The position numbers were made by a program, and so were the translations under genes. A DNA stretch of 64,000 nt, taken from Caulobacter sp. 17J65-9. Lineage in GTDB: Bacteria > Pseudomonadota > Alphaproteobacteria > Caulobacterales > Caulobacteraceae. This document shows, one piece after another, positions 41,657 to 50,020 of the stretch. The DNA is taken from positions 1-64,000 of the forward strand of contig NZ_JAAIVC010000001.1 in the NCBI RefSeq assembly GCF_010975005.1, read 5' to 3'. Numbering within the stretch: the first letter of the stretch is position 1; every line of letters starts with the position of its first letter. Below the pieces are notes generated by a model. It worked only from the letters and a program-made list of their open reading frames with translations, was not told where the DNA came from and ran no database searches.

Positions 41657-41798
41657 GTGCCCGCTAGTCGCGGGCACCTGCCCCTCGCACGTCGTCGTCG
41701 CATCGTGTCACGCCAGCCCGGAAGTCAACGGCTCGCGCCGTTCCCCTCCGCCGCCGGCGTCGCCGGCGGCTCCGGTGACTGCCGGGCGCCCAGGCGTG
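41657..41798 (+). ncRNA. Structured leader element, copy B
   Basis: 5' hairpin GTGCCCGC-TAGTC-GCGGGCAC (41657-41677), then the core 41709-41798: CACGCC/GGCGTG, GCCCGG/CCGGGC, AGTCA/TGACT enclosing AACGGC-TCGC-GCCGTT and the perfect hairpin GCCGCCGGC-GTC-GCCGGCGGC. Invariant CCCTCC and CTCCGG flank the last hairpin. Clearest of the three copies. GGGAG of the next gene is at 41836. Confidence 0.75.
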
Positions 41799-41847
41799 CC
41801 CCGAAACGCCAACGCCGCTTGATGGGAGCGGTCTTGGGAGCTTCGCT

Positions 41848-42075
41848 ATGCAACTTCAGTCTCTGGTCACCGCCTGGAACGCCCTCTCGATGACCGAGAA
41901 GATGGCCGCCTTCACTCGCTATTGCGGCCTGGTCGATGAAGGTCGCGGCAACGAAGCTCCGCACTGCATCATCCTGCAGAACATCTGGCAGTACGGCTGG
42001 CCGGCCGCAGCGGTCCTGGTGGTCGACGGTGACGGTTTCCTCCGCACCGCCGCGAACATGGCGCTGGCGGCGTAG
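41848..42075 (+). CDS. Small W-motif protein B (leader-RNA cassette)
   Basis: 75 aa from ATG 41848, GGGAG seven bases upstream. Starts MQLQSLVTAWNALSMTEKMA followed by AFTRY: signature W10, L13, E17 and AF, aligned without gaps to protein A for the first 25 residues. The second half (IILQNIWQYGWPAAAVLVVD) is hydrophobic. No known family. Own structured leader and own terminator. Confidence 0.72.
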   Translation: MQLQSLVTAWNALSMTEKMAAFTRYCGLVDEGRGNEAPHCIILQNIWQYGWPAAAVLVVDGDGFLRTAANMALAA

Positions 42076-42097
42076 GGGGGAGTGTCCCCCCTTTTTT
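42075..42097 (+). terminator. Intrinsic terminator after W-motif gene B
   Basis: GGGGGG (starting in the stop codon), loop AGTGT, CCCCCC, then six T. Confidence 0.9.
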
Positions 42098-42372
42098 GGC
42101 TCGGGCTGATATCGCAGGGCGGGCCCGCCGACCGCCGCGCCTATGGCGCGCGGTCGCCCGTCTACTGACCTGTCGCGCCCGCCTCCAGCTCCCCTCGCGC
42201 CCGGCCTTCGGCCTGGTCGCTTCGATCGCGTCGGCGCTGCCTGGTCGAACCGCCGGCCGCGCCCGGCCTCGCTTCACTCGACTGCGGCCGCGGCTGGCGG
42301 ACTGCAGAAATCAGGCCCCATCCGCTTCCACTGAAGCTCGCGACGAGCGGCGGGCAAGCGTATGCTTTGCAC

Positions 42373-42594
42373 ATGCGAGTCCACCTGCAGCGTCCCCATT
42401 TCGAGGCCGGTGCGACCGACGAGGTCTGGCTGCTCACCGTGCCTGGCGAAGACACCTCGGCGCTCGTGATCGCGCCGCCGGAAGCTCGCGCCCTGATGGG
42501 CCAGGAGGTGGAAGGCGACTTCGAAGCCGAACACAGTGAGGGCGGCTGGTTCATCGGCCGTCGCTTGCCGCCCGCCGGTTCGCACGTGCACTGA
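42373..42594 (+). CDS. Small hypothetical protein
   Basis: 73 aa from ATG 42373; a TTG two codons earlier is possible. Short beta-rich sequence: RVHLQRPHFEAGATDEVWLL, TSALVIAPPEARALMGQEVE, GGWFIGRRLPPAGSHVH. No family recognised. Its 275-bp upstream gap contains several GC hairpins but not the structured leader. Confidence 0.5.
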   Translation: MRVHLQRPHFEAGATDEVWLLTVPGEDTSALVIAPPEARALMGQEVEGDFEAEHSEGGWFIGRRLPPAGSHVH

Positions 42595-42671
42595 GCTGCG
42601 CAGGCGGCCGTCGCGCGAACACCGAACCGCAGCTCATGCTGGCGCGTTTCTTCGACCCAGGAGGAAAGCCC

Positions 42672-42857
42672 ATGCCTGACAATCCGAACCTCCGTGGACG
42701 GCAGGATCGCGAGCGGATCAGCCTTCGCGAAGCCCACGAAGTCTCCTACTGGACGAACGCCTTGGGCGTGTCGCCCGAGGAGTTGGTCGAAGCCGTGCAG
42801 AAGGCGGGAAACAGCGCCGCCGCAGTACGAGAACTGCTCGCCACCCGGCGCCATTAG
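42672..42857 (+). CDS. DUF3606-type small protein
   Basis: 61 aa from ATG 42672 with a strong AGGAGGAAA site. The sequence DRERISLREAHEVSYWTNAL then GVSPEELVEAVQKAGNSAAA is the DUF3606 pattern, a small helical protein common in alphaproteobacteria, some copies on plasmids. Function unknown. Confidence 0.85.
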   Translation: MPDNPNLRGRQDRERISLREAHEVSYWTNALGVSPEELVEAVQKAGNSAAAVRELLATRRH

Positions 42858-43270
42858 GAGCGACGGCCGCCGCATCGCAGGTAGGCCGCGCATCGGCGAC
42901 GTGACGGTCGCATTCGCCTGCATGCTCCGCGCGGGAGCGGCCATGGCGTTCGGCAGCTTTGGCATTGGCGAGAGATGACCCCGTCCCTTTCGCGTGCACA
43001 GCCGAGGGTATTGCCGCCTACGCAGGGGGCCCCTCAAACGAACTCTAAAAGCGGGCTGCCCCAAAGGGGACCGTGAAGAGACACTCCCTTTGGGAGTGGC
43101 ACACATTACGCACACCTGCGGTTTCGCCGTAAGTTCTTGTTCCGGCGTTGGTTTTCCTTCCGCCAAGCTATGCGCAAACTCTGCGCACGTTTTGAGCTGC
43201 TGCGCGCAAAGCGTTGCGCTACAAGGGAGCGGTTATGCGCAACGTCTGCGCATGAAAGCGTGAGACCCTT
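42858..43270. other. Candidate oriT / control region of the transfer genes
   Basis: No gene found in about 410 bp directly upstream of the mobilisation genes. It holds two adjacent hairpins, CCCC-AAA-GGGG (43059-43069) and CACTCCC-TTT-GGGAGTG (43082-43098), followed by the TGCGCA operator cluster. Hairpins beside a MobF operon are a common oriT layout, but I see no sequence I can name as a nic site. Confidence 0.4.
43171..43251 (+). promoter_or_regulatory. TGCGCA operator cluster of the mobilisation operon
   Basis: TGCGCA occurs at 43171 and 43182 and again at 43235 and 43246; each pair is 11 bp apart, one helical turn. A degenerate pair (TGCGCG near 43201 and TTGCGC near 43214) lies between. 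This is the usual pattern for a ribbon-helix-helix repressor, and such a gene starts at 43271. Confidence 0.72.
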
Positions 43271-43636
43271 ATGGCCACCAAGCCCCTGAACCTCTCGATC
43301 AACACCGAGACCCGTCGCCGTCTGGACGAACTCGCCGCCGATCGGGGGGTCTCGATGTCCCAGGTTGTAGAGGATCTGATCGACGAAGCCTGGGGCTCCC
43401 AGGAGCACTATTTCCTGAAGCAGACCGCCTTCCAGAGCTTCCTCGGGATGGCGCTTTCCATCGCCGTCGCTCGGAAGACACTCGGCCCGGAGGTGATGGC
43501 CGACGTCCGTCAGCAGGCGGCAGACGCCGCCCACAAGCTGTTCGGCGCCCCTCCCGAGAAGCGTTACGCCGACCACACGCCTCAGCAGAACGATCCCCGG
43601 ATCGAGGCCCTTTTCAGGGCGTTCGAAGGCGACTAA
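43271..43636 (+). CDS. Ribbon-helix-helix regulator of transfer genes
   Basis: 121 aa. The N-terminal ribbon-helix-helix is clear: KPLNLSINTETRRRLDELAA then DRGVSMSQVVEDLIDEAW. The C-terminal half is helical (FQSFLGMALSIAVARKTLGP) and may contact the relaxosome. It directly precedes the coupling protein and relaxase genes and follows the 11-bp-spaced operators, so it likely represses the operon and may bind oriT. Confidence 0.82.
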   Translation: MATKPLNLSINTETRRRLDELAADRGVSMSQVVEDLIDEAWGSQEHYFLKQTAFQSFLGMALSIAVARKTLGPEVMADVRQQAADAAHKLFGAPPEKRYADHTPQQNDPRIEALFRAFEGD

Positions 43637-43696
43637 TACAGCCGCGACCCAGTAGACCCGTCCGGCCCGCTCGCTTCACGAAATGTGGAGCGTGTA

Positions 43697-45862
43697 ATGG
43701 CTCGTCCGGAACGGACTGACTTCTCGGCTTGGCTTCGCGGTGGACAGACCATCGGGCACACGCTCGACATGGTGCGCGAGGTCATCTCTCGCCTGGTCCT
43801 CATTCTACTCCTCTGGTTCGTCGCCTGCGTCATCGGGCTGAACACCCATGCCTCGGCCGAAGAACAGACCTATGGAGTCCTCACGCTCCAGGCCAAATTG
43901 CTCGCGTGGTTGGGCGCGCCGTTCCCCCAGGAAATGAGCGTCCAATCGCCCGGCGGATTGCGGCAGGTTTTCCCCGTCCAATCCGTCCCCGGGGTACCGT
44001 GGATTCAGGTCTACGCGGGCGCCTACTTCCACAAGGCGACCGGGGCCATGATGGTCTGGGCCTTGGGCGCGGCGATCGTCCTCGTCGGATCGTACTACTG
44101 GTATCGGGAGTTCGGCCGCGAGAAGCTGAAGACGCGTCAGGTTCGGGGCCAGATCGTCGCCCCCGTCGGGCAGCTGATCCGCGAAATCGAGGACTTCAAC
44201 GCCGAGCAGCGGAAGGCCAAGCACCGTCCGCATCACGTCCCGGCTCGCATCGTCAACGTGCCCTATCCGTTCGGCACAGAGGTCGAGCACACCCTCGTCG
44301 TCGCCGCGCCGGGTTCCGGTAAAACCGTCGCGCTTCATACGCTGATCGACTCCATCCGTGCGCGCGGCGATCGGGCGGTCGTCTACGATCCCGACCTCGC
44401 CTTCATCCGGCACCACTACAACCCGGAAACGGACGTCATCCTGAACCCCTTCGACGACCGCGGAGCAGCGTGGTCGCCGTTCTACGACGCCCGTGAATCG
44501 CACGAGTGGGCGAAGCTGGCCGAGTCCCTGTTCAAGGACCCGAAGTCCGGCGACCCCTATTGGACGAACGTCACTCGCCAGATCTTCACCTGGTCCTGCA
44601 CGACCATGAGCCGCCGGCCAGGCGGCGTCAGCCTCTCCGAGGCGCTGGACGTCCTGTTCGGGCCGACCGATCGGCTTCGCAAAACCCTGACCGACACCCC
44701 GGCAGCGGAGCACTTGGCCGACGGTTCGCCGGGCCGGGTCAGCTCGCTTCGCAGCGTGCTGATCGAGGGCATCGCCCCCCTGATCTATCTGACGGGTCGG
44801 GAGGGGCGCTTCTCCATCCGGGAGTGGGTGAACCACCCCGAAAAGCGACCCGGCTTTCTCTTCCTGTCGGCCCCCGAAAGCCACATGGCCAGCCTGCGGC
44901 CGCTGCTCGGCCACTGGTCCGAGATCGTCGTCAGCGCCCTGCTGAACCGAAACGCCCTGGGCGTTCCGGCGCACCCGACCTGGCTCATCCTTGAGGAGTT
45001 TCCATCGCTCGGCCGCCTCGACGCCCTGGCGGACGGTCCCCAGCGCCTTCGTCAGTACGGCGGGGCGGTCGTGGTCTGCATGCAGCAGATCAGTCAGCTG
45101 CAGGACATCTACGGACGCGAGAAGGCCCGGACCCTCGTCGGTCAGTGCGCGACCAAGCTGATCCTCCGGGCCAACGACTACGAGACCGCGACCTACCTCA
45201 GCGAGCTCCTCGGCCGGCGCGTGATGCACCGCGTCGTGGAGAACACCTCCTACGGCGCCAACACTATCCGCGATGGCGTCGGTCTCGCGCCGCGTGAGGA
45301 GATGGAGGCCATCTGGCTCCCCGAGGACATCCTCAACTGGCCGGCGCTTCAGGGGGCGATTTCGGTCCCGAACGCCCGACAATCGGCCGCCTTCCCGGTC
45401 GCGCCCTTGAAGTTCCAGTACCAGGACCGCGAGCAGGTTGCTGACGGCTGGGCGCCGCTGACCGGTCCCGACCCGGTCCACGCCTTCCTCACCCGCAATC
45501 AGCCTCGCGTCATACAGGCGGAAGAAGACGCCATTTCCGCCGGGGCGGGCGGCCCTGAGCTCGACGAGAGTACGGCGGCCAGCGATGCGGAGACTAACGC
45601 CCAGCACAGCGAACTGGTGGCCGCCGAAGGCGAAACGCCCACCGAGCGCGACAACCAGGCGGCCGCCCGCGAACAGCGGGAGGCCGAGTATCAGCGTGAG
45701 CAGGAGCAGCGCCACCGCGCCGAGGACCCGAACCAGGCGCGGTACGTCAGATCCGACCGCGACACCGACACCAGCGACCCGGGCCGTAACGCCGACATGG
45801 GCCGTGACGGCACCCTGCACGAAGCCGCTCGCGAAGACGCCAAGTTCGATCTGGGGCTCTGA
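43697..45862 (+). CDS. traD: Type IV coupling protein (TraD/TrwB-like)
   Basis: 721 aa from ATG 43697; another start at 43685 is weaker. Two N-terminal membrane segments (about 31-50 and 117-134) leave the ATPase in the cytoplasm. Walker A APGSGKT at 204-210; Walker B WLILEEFPSLGR about residue 430, followed by RLRQYGGAVVVCMQQISQLQ, typical of TrwB/TraD. The C-terminal 130 residues are acidic and disordered, as in proteins that touch the relaxosome. It delivers the relaxase-DNA complex to the mating channel. Next gene starts four bases later. Confidence 0.93.
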   Translation: MARPERTDFSAWLRGGQTIGHTLDMVREVISRLVLILLLWFVACVIGLNTHASAEEQTYGVLTLQAKLLAWLGAPFPQEMSVQSPGGLRQVFPVQSVPGVPWIQVYAGAYFHKATGAMMVWALGAAIVLVGSYYWYREFGREKLKTRQVRGQIVAPVGQLIREIEDFNAEQRKAKHRPHHVPARIVNVPYPFGTEVEHTLVVAAPGSGKTVALHTLIDSIRARGDRAVVYDPDLAFIRHHYNPETDVILNPFDDRGAAWSPFYDARESHEWAKLAESLFKDPKSGDPYWTNVTRQIFTWSCTTMSRRPGGVSLSEALDVLFGPTDRLRKTLTDTPAAEHLADGSPGRVSSLRSVLIEGIAPLIYLTGREGRFSIREWVNHPEKRPGFLFLSAPESHMASLRPLLGHWSEIVVSALLNRNALGVPAHPTWLILEEFPSLGRLDALADGPQRLRQYGGAVVVCMQQISQLQDIYGREKARTLVGQCATKLILRANDYETATYLSELLGRRVMHRVVENTSYGANTIRDGVGLAPREEMEAIWLPEDILNWPALQGAISVPNARQSAAFPVAPLKFQYQDREQVADGWAPLTGPDPVHAFLTRNQPRVIQAEEDAISAGAGGPELDESTAASDAETNAQHSELVAAEGETPTERDNQAAAREQREAEYQREQEQRHRAEDPNQARYVRSDRDTDTSDPGRNADMGRDGTLHEAAREDAKFDLGL

Positions 45863-45865
45863 CCG

Positions 45866-48800
45866 ATGCAGTCGATCGGTTCGGTCAAGAGCGCGGGCGG
45901 CGCCGCGTCCTATTACGGCAAGGACGACTACTACGTCTCTGGCGAGGCTGACCGCCCGGGCCTGACCTGGGGCGGGGAAGGCTCTTCACTAGCCGGCCTT
46001 GAGGGCAGGGCAGGGACGACCCAGTTCCGCCAGGTCCTGGACGGCAGTTTCGCCGGCTTCGCGAACAAGGACCCCGGGCAGGCCGGAGGAGGGGAGAGCG
46101 GCAAGGGCGCCGCCGGCCCGAAGGACGGCGGCAAGCATCGTGCGGGCTGGGATTTCACCTTCTCGGCCCCGAAATCCGTCAGCGTCGCGATCCTCGTCGG
46201 CGGCGACAAAGGTCTCGACCGCGCCCACGACAAGGCCAACGCCGCGGCGATGAGCTACATCGAGAAGCACTTCTCGGTGACCCGTGTCCGCGAGGGGGGC
46301 ACGATCGTTCAGAGGGTGACGGGCAACCTTGTCTACGGGTCGGTCGTGCACGGCACCTCGCGCGCCGGCGATCCGGATCGCCATACCCACAACGTCGTCG
46401 CCAATCGCACCTTCGATCATCAGACCGGCCAGTGGCGCGCGCTGGAGACCCATCACGCCTTCAAGCACCAGCAGCTGACCGGAATGATCTACCAAGCCCA
46501 GCTCGCCGCCGAGGGGCTGAAGCTCGGACACAACTTCGTCCGAGGGCACACGCAAGGCACGTTCGAGCTGGCGTCCTGGTCGAAGGACCAAATGCGAGTG
46601 TTCTCGCAGCGGCGCGAGCAGATCGAACAGCAGATCAGCTTCGAGAAGCTGAGGACCGGTGAGGATCCGTCGCCGGCGGTGATCGACAGGCTCGTCCTTC
46701 GTAGTCGTCCCGACAAGGAGCACGTCGCCCGGTCCGAGCTGGTCAATCGCTGGAAGGCCGTCGCCGAGAAGAACGGCATCGAGGTGGACCGCGTCATTCG
46801 GGAGGCCGAGTCCCGCGAGCATGGCGCGGACCTGACGCCGACCAGTGAAGGCTTCATCAAACAGGACGGGCTCGTCACCCGCATCCGGGAGGCGATCTTT
46901 GGTCGCCAGGCGCCGAAGCAGGCGGATCCCTACGCCCTTGGCTCACGAGATCCGGGCGGCGACCACGTCGCCGGGGCCGCTGTGTCGTTCGCGGTCCGCC
47001 ATCTCGAGCAGAACAACGCCGTCTTCGACCGGCACCAGGTCGCCTTCCATGCGCTTCGCGCAGCGCCGGTCGGGGTCACGATCGACCGCATCGAAGCTCA
47101 GATCGAAAGGCTGACGGCCGAGAAGCATCTGCATGTCGCTGATCGCGAGGTCCTAGGCGGCCTGACAACGGCTTTCGCCGTGAAGCTCGAGCAGTCGATC
47201 CTCGGCCGGATGGACGCCGGCCGCGGCGCGGCGGCGCCGATCATGAGCCGCGCCGAAGCCAAGGACGCCATCGCCGGCATTTCGGAGAAGATGGCGAAGG
47301 CCAGCGGCCACAGCCTGACGAACGGTCAGGCGCGTGCCGCCTACCAGGTTCTCTCGACGAAAGACCGATACGTCGCCGTTCAAGGCTGGGCGGGCGTGGG
47401 CAAGACGACCCTGTTCAGCACGCTCAAGGGCGTGCTCGAGGAGAAGGGCCACTCCATCCATGGCGTGGTGGCGACCCACGAGGCCGCCGGCGTGCTGCGC
47501 CGTGAAACCGGCATCGAGAGCAACACCGCCGAGTCCTGGCTGCGGGGCAGGGAGCGCGACCTCGAACGGGGCGGCGTCGCCCTGGAGAGGGCCCGCGCTC
47601 ACTGGAAGGACAGGACGCTCCTCGTCGACGAATCCTCCCTCCTGTCGAACGCGTCCCTACACCGCATCCAGGTGGTGACTGAGCAGCTCGGGCTGCGCAG
47701 CGTCGTCCTTGCCGGCGACAAGGGTCAGATCGGCTCCGTCGAAGCGGGCTCGCCCTTCCGCCTTCTGCAGATGGCGAAGATCGCGACCACGGAGATGCGG
47801 GACATCATCCGCCAGAAGGATCTGGGCTTGCGGCGCGCGGTCGAGCTTCTGGCGGACCAGAAGGTCCACCCGGGCATCCGCGCCCTCGGCGAGCGCGTGC
47901 ACCAGGTCGGCCGCGACGCGAGCGACCAGAAGGTCGCCGAGAAGGCCGTCCAGCTCTGGAAGGAGCGCCGCGCTGAACGGCACACGCCGCCTATCGTCGT
48001 GCTGACGCATGCGATGCGGGGCCTGGTCACTCAGAACGTCCGCAACGAGCTCATCAGGTCCGGCGAGCTCGGGCCGGTCCTGGGCCAAGAAACCCGCCTC
48101 TATGAGGCACGCATGTCGAACGCGGAGAACGTGCGCGCCGACAGCTATGCCGTCGGCCAGGTCGTCGTGACCGCCAAGGCCATGAAGAACCTGGGCCTTG
48201 CGCGCGACACGCAGGGCCAGATCGTCGGCGTCGACCGCGACCGGAACCGCCTCACCGTGCGGATCGAGGACGGCCGGATGGTCAACTTCGACCTGAACAC
48301 GTTCCGCGGCGACCGGATGGGCTTCAACACCTATTCGGCGCGCGAAGCGGAGATCCGCGCGAACGAGCAGATGGTCTGGGAGAAGTCCGATGCGAAGCGC
48401 GGCTTCTTTGTCGGCGCCGGCTTCACCGTGCTCGGCCGCGACGGCGACAAGTGGACGATCCAGGACAGAGCCGGAAAGGTCCACCAGGTCACCGACAAGG
48501 ACCTCCGCTTCACGGGCTACGGGCACGCGATCACGGCTGACCGAGTGCAGGGCGACACGGCGATCAATGCGATCGGTGTGCAGACGCCGCGCGAGGGCCA
48601 GTCGGTGGCGATGACCCGCATGTACGTCCAGGCGTCGCGCCCCAAGGAACGCTTCGACCTCGTCACGACCGACGCCGGGCTCCTCGCGCGCAAGCTCGCC
48701 AAACAGTCCGGCGTGAACCCCTCGGCGCTCGAAGCCCTCCGGGACGCCGGCCAGCAGCTGATCCAATCCGTCGCCGATCGCGCCGGGATCGTCCGCGGTG

Positions 48801-48937
48801 ACGAAGGCAAAGGACTGGCCGGGGGGCGGGCTCTCCTCGTCCCAGACGAGAAGGTCCCCCCTTCGGCGCCGGTCCAGGACCGCGAACGGGACTTCAGCAA
48901 GACCCACGACCTCAAGCAGCCGGAGAAGACGCTGTGA
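45866..48937 (+). CDS. traA: MobF-family conjugative relaxase-helicase (TraA/TrwC-like)
   Basis: 1023 aa. The relaxase domain has N-terminal tyrosines Y16, Y17, Y22, Y23 (AASYYGKDDYYVSGE), the FSAPKSVSV block near 98-106, and the three-histidine metal site at H161, H172 and H174 (VHGTSRAGDPDRHTHNVV). The helicase part begins about residue 470; Walker A is GWAGVGKTT near 507, then LLVDESSLLSN. It nicks oriT, stays bound to the 5' end and unwinds the strand for export. Order RHH regulator, TraD, TraA is standard for this type. Full length. Confidence 0.95.
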   Translation: MQSIGSVKSAGGAASYYGKDDYYVSGEADRPGLTWGGEGSSLAGLEGRAGTTQFRQVLDGSFAGFANKDPGQAGGGESGKGAAGPKDGGKHRAGWDFTFSAPKSVSVAILVGGDKGLDRAHDKANAAAMSYIEKHFSVTRVREGGTIVQRVTGNLVYGSVVHGTSRAGDPDRHTHNVVANRTFDHQTGQWRALETHHAFKHQQLTGMIYQAQLAAEGLKLGHNFVRGHTQGTFELASWSKDQMRVFSQRREQIEQQISFEKLRTGEDPSPAVIDRLVLRSRPDKEHVARSELVNRWKAVAEKNGIEVDRVIREAESREHGADLTPTSEGFIKQDGLVTRIREAIFGRQAPKQADPYALGSRDPGGDHVAGAAVSFAVRHLEQNNAVFDRHQVAFHALRAAPVGVTIDRIEAQIERLTAEKHLHVADREVLGGLTTAFAVKLEQSILGRMDAGRGAAAPIMSRAEAKDAIAGISEKMAKASGHSLTNGQARAAYQVLSTKDRYVAVQGWAGVGKTTLFSTLKGVLEEKGHSIHGVVATHEAAGVLRRETGIESNTAESWLRGRERDLERGGVALERARAHWKDRTLLVDESSLLSNASLHRIQVVTEQLGLRSVVLAGDKGQIGSVEAGSPFRLLQMAKIATTEMRDIIRQKDLGLRRAVELLADQKVHPGIRALGERVHQVGRDASDQKVAEKAVQLWKERRAERHTPPIVVLTHAMRGLVTQNVRNELIRSGELGPVLGQETRLYEARMSNAENVRADSYAVGQVVVTAKAMKNLGLARDTQGQIVGVDRDRNRLTVRIEDGRMVNFDLNTFRGDRMGFNTYSAREAEIRANEQMVWEKSDAKRGFFVGAGFTVLGRDGDKWTIQDRAGKVHQVTDKDLRFTGYGHAITADRVQGDTAINAIGVQTPREGQSVAMTRMYVQASRPKERFDLVTTDAGLLARKLAKQSGVNPSALEALRDAGQQLIQSVADRAGIVRGDEGKGLAGGRALLVPDEKVPPSAPVQDRERDFSKTHDLKQPEKTL

Positions 48938-49057
48938 CCCGATGTTCCGGCTGCCTGCTGGCGCGCATCGACAGCAGCTAACCCATCAGCGCGCGACGAT
49001 CGAGCGCCTGCCGCCACCCACCCGCAGGGAGACACCAATCAACCTGCCGAGCATGAG

Positions 49058-49405
49058 ATGAGCCCACCGACCGACCATCATCTGCAGCCCTACCTTGAGG
49101 ACCCGAGCCTCAGCGCCGAGCTGCGCGCTCTGTTAGCCGCCTGGGCCGTCCGAGACCCTGGCCAGGCCAGCTCAGACGCGCGCACGCTCTGGGACTTCCT
49201 CGAGCGGAAGCGCCCCCTCGCGACGCTCGTCCTCGACGACGATCAAACTCCGGCGCCGCTGCGTGAAGCGCTGCGTGCCTGGCTCGACCGCGCGCCCGAT
49301 CACGCGATCCGGGACGCCCAGCTCCTGACCCAGATCCTTGGGCCCCGTGAGCACCATCATCAATCTGCCAACCTGGTCGCGGCCTCCGGCCCGGCCATCA
49401 ACTGA
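49058..49405 (+). CDS. Hypothetical protein downstream of the relaxase
   Basis: 115 aa. Helical and acidic: LSAELRALLAAWAVRDPGQA, ARTLWDFLERKRPLATLVLD, LREALRAWLDRAPDHAIRDA. Two similar helical blocks ending in W-L/F hint at an internal repeat. No family known. 120 bp after traA, same strand. Confidence 0.5.
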   Translation: MSPPTDHHLQPYLEDPSLSAELRALLAAWAVRDPGQASSDARTLWDFLERKRPLATLVLDDDQTPAPLREALRAWLDRAPDHAIRDAQLLTQILGPREHHHQSANLVAASGPAIN

Positions 49406-49417
49406 GGCCTTCTTCCA

Positions 49418-49816
49418 ATGACGATGCAGTTCTTCGACGTTCTTCCTTCCGCCGGCGACCAGCCCACGGTTCAGGCCAGCAAGACGCAGGTGATCTTCTC
49501 CGTCCCGGTCGCCCTCGCTAAGCGCGTCGGCATCGAGGCCGGCGGCCACGTCCACCTGCAGTACGGCGAGGAGGGTGATACTCGGGCCGTGCGCCTGGCT
49601 CCTGCCGAAGGCCAGACCGAGTGGAAAGCCGTTGGCCGCAAGAACCTGATCCAGGTCTTCGCCAAGCAGCTCATGCCGAAGACGGAGATCGACAAGACCC
49701 CGGTCTCTCACAGCACTGACCGGGGCGCGGTGATCCTCAACCTGCCGACCGCCTGGAAGCTGGCGTCGCCCGACGTCGTCGACCGGGACGGCACCGCCAA
49801 GACCAGGCGTCGTTGA
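49418..49816 (+). CDS. Hypothetical protein (AbrB-like flavour)
   Basis: 132 aa starting 12 bp after the previous stop. KTQVIFSVPVALAKRVGIEA with GGHVHLQYGEEGDTRAVRLA resembles a swapped-hairpin AbrB-like strand pattern, and GAVILNLPTAWKLAS could be a second such unit. Likely a small DNA-binding protein, but this is only a pattern impression. Confidence 0.5.
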   Translation: MTMQFFDVLPSAGDQPTVQASKTQVIFSVPVALAKRVGIEAGGHVHLQYGEEGDTRAVRLAPAEGQTEWKAVGRKNLIQVFAKQLMPKTEIDKTPVSHSTDRGAVILNLPTAWKLASPDVVDRDGTAKTRRR

Positions 49817-50020
49817 GAAATGTGGAGGGTCGGTACCGAACGAGACTCGGAGTGCAATGGAGGGCCGCTGAAGGTGCGCGTTATCATCGCGCCCCGGGAC
49901 CTAGTTCCGGAGCTCGCGCTTGCCTCGCCGCCGCGGCGGCTTCCCCTTTTGTTGTAGGGGAGCCGCGTCTAGGCTCTCGTCACGACGGCAGAGCGCTCCG
50001 AAAGTATCATCCGTATCGAC

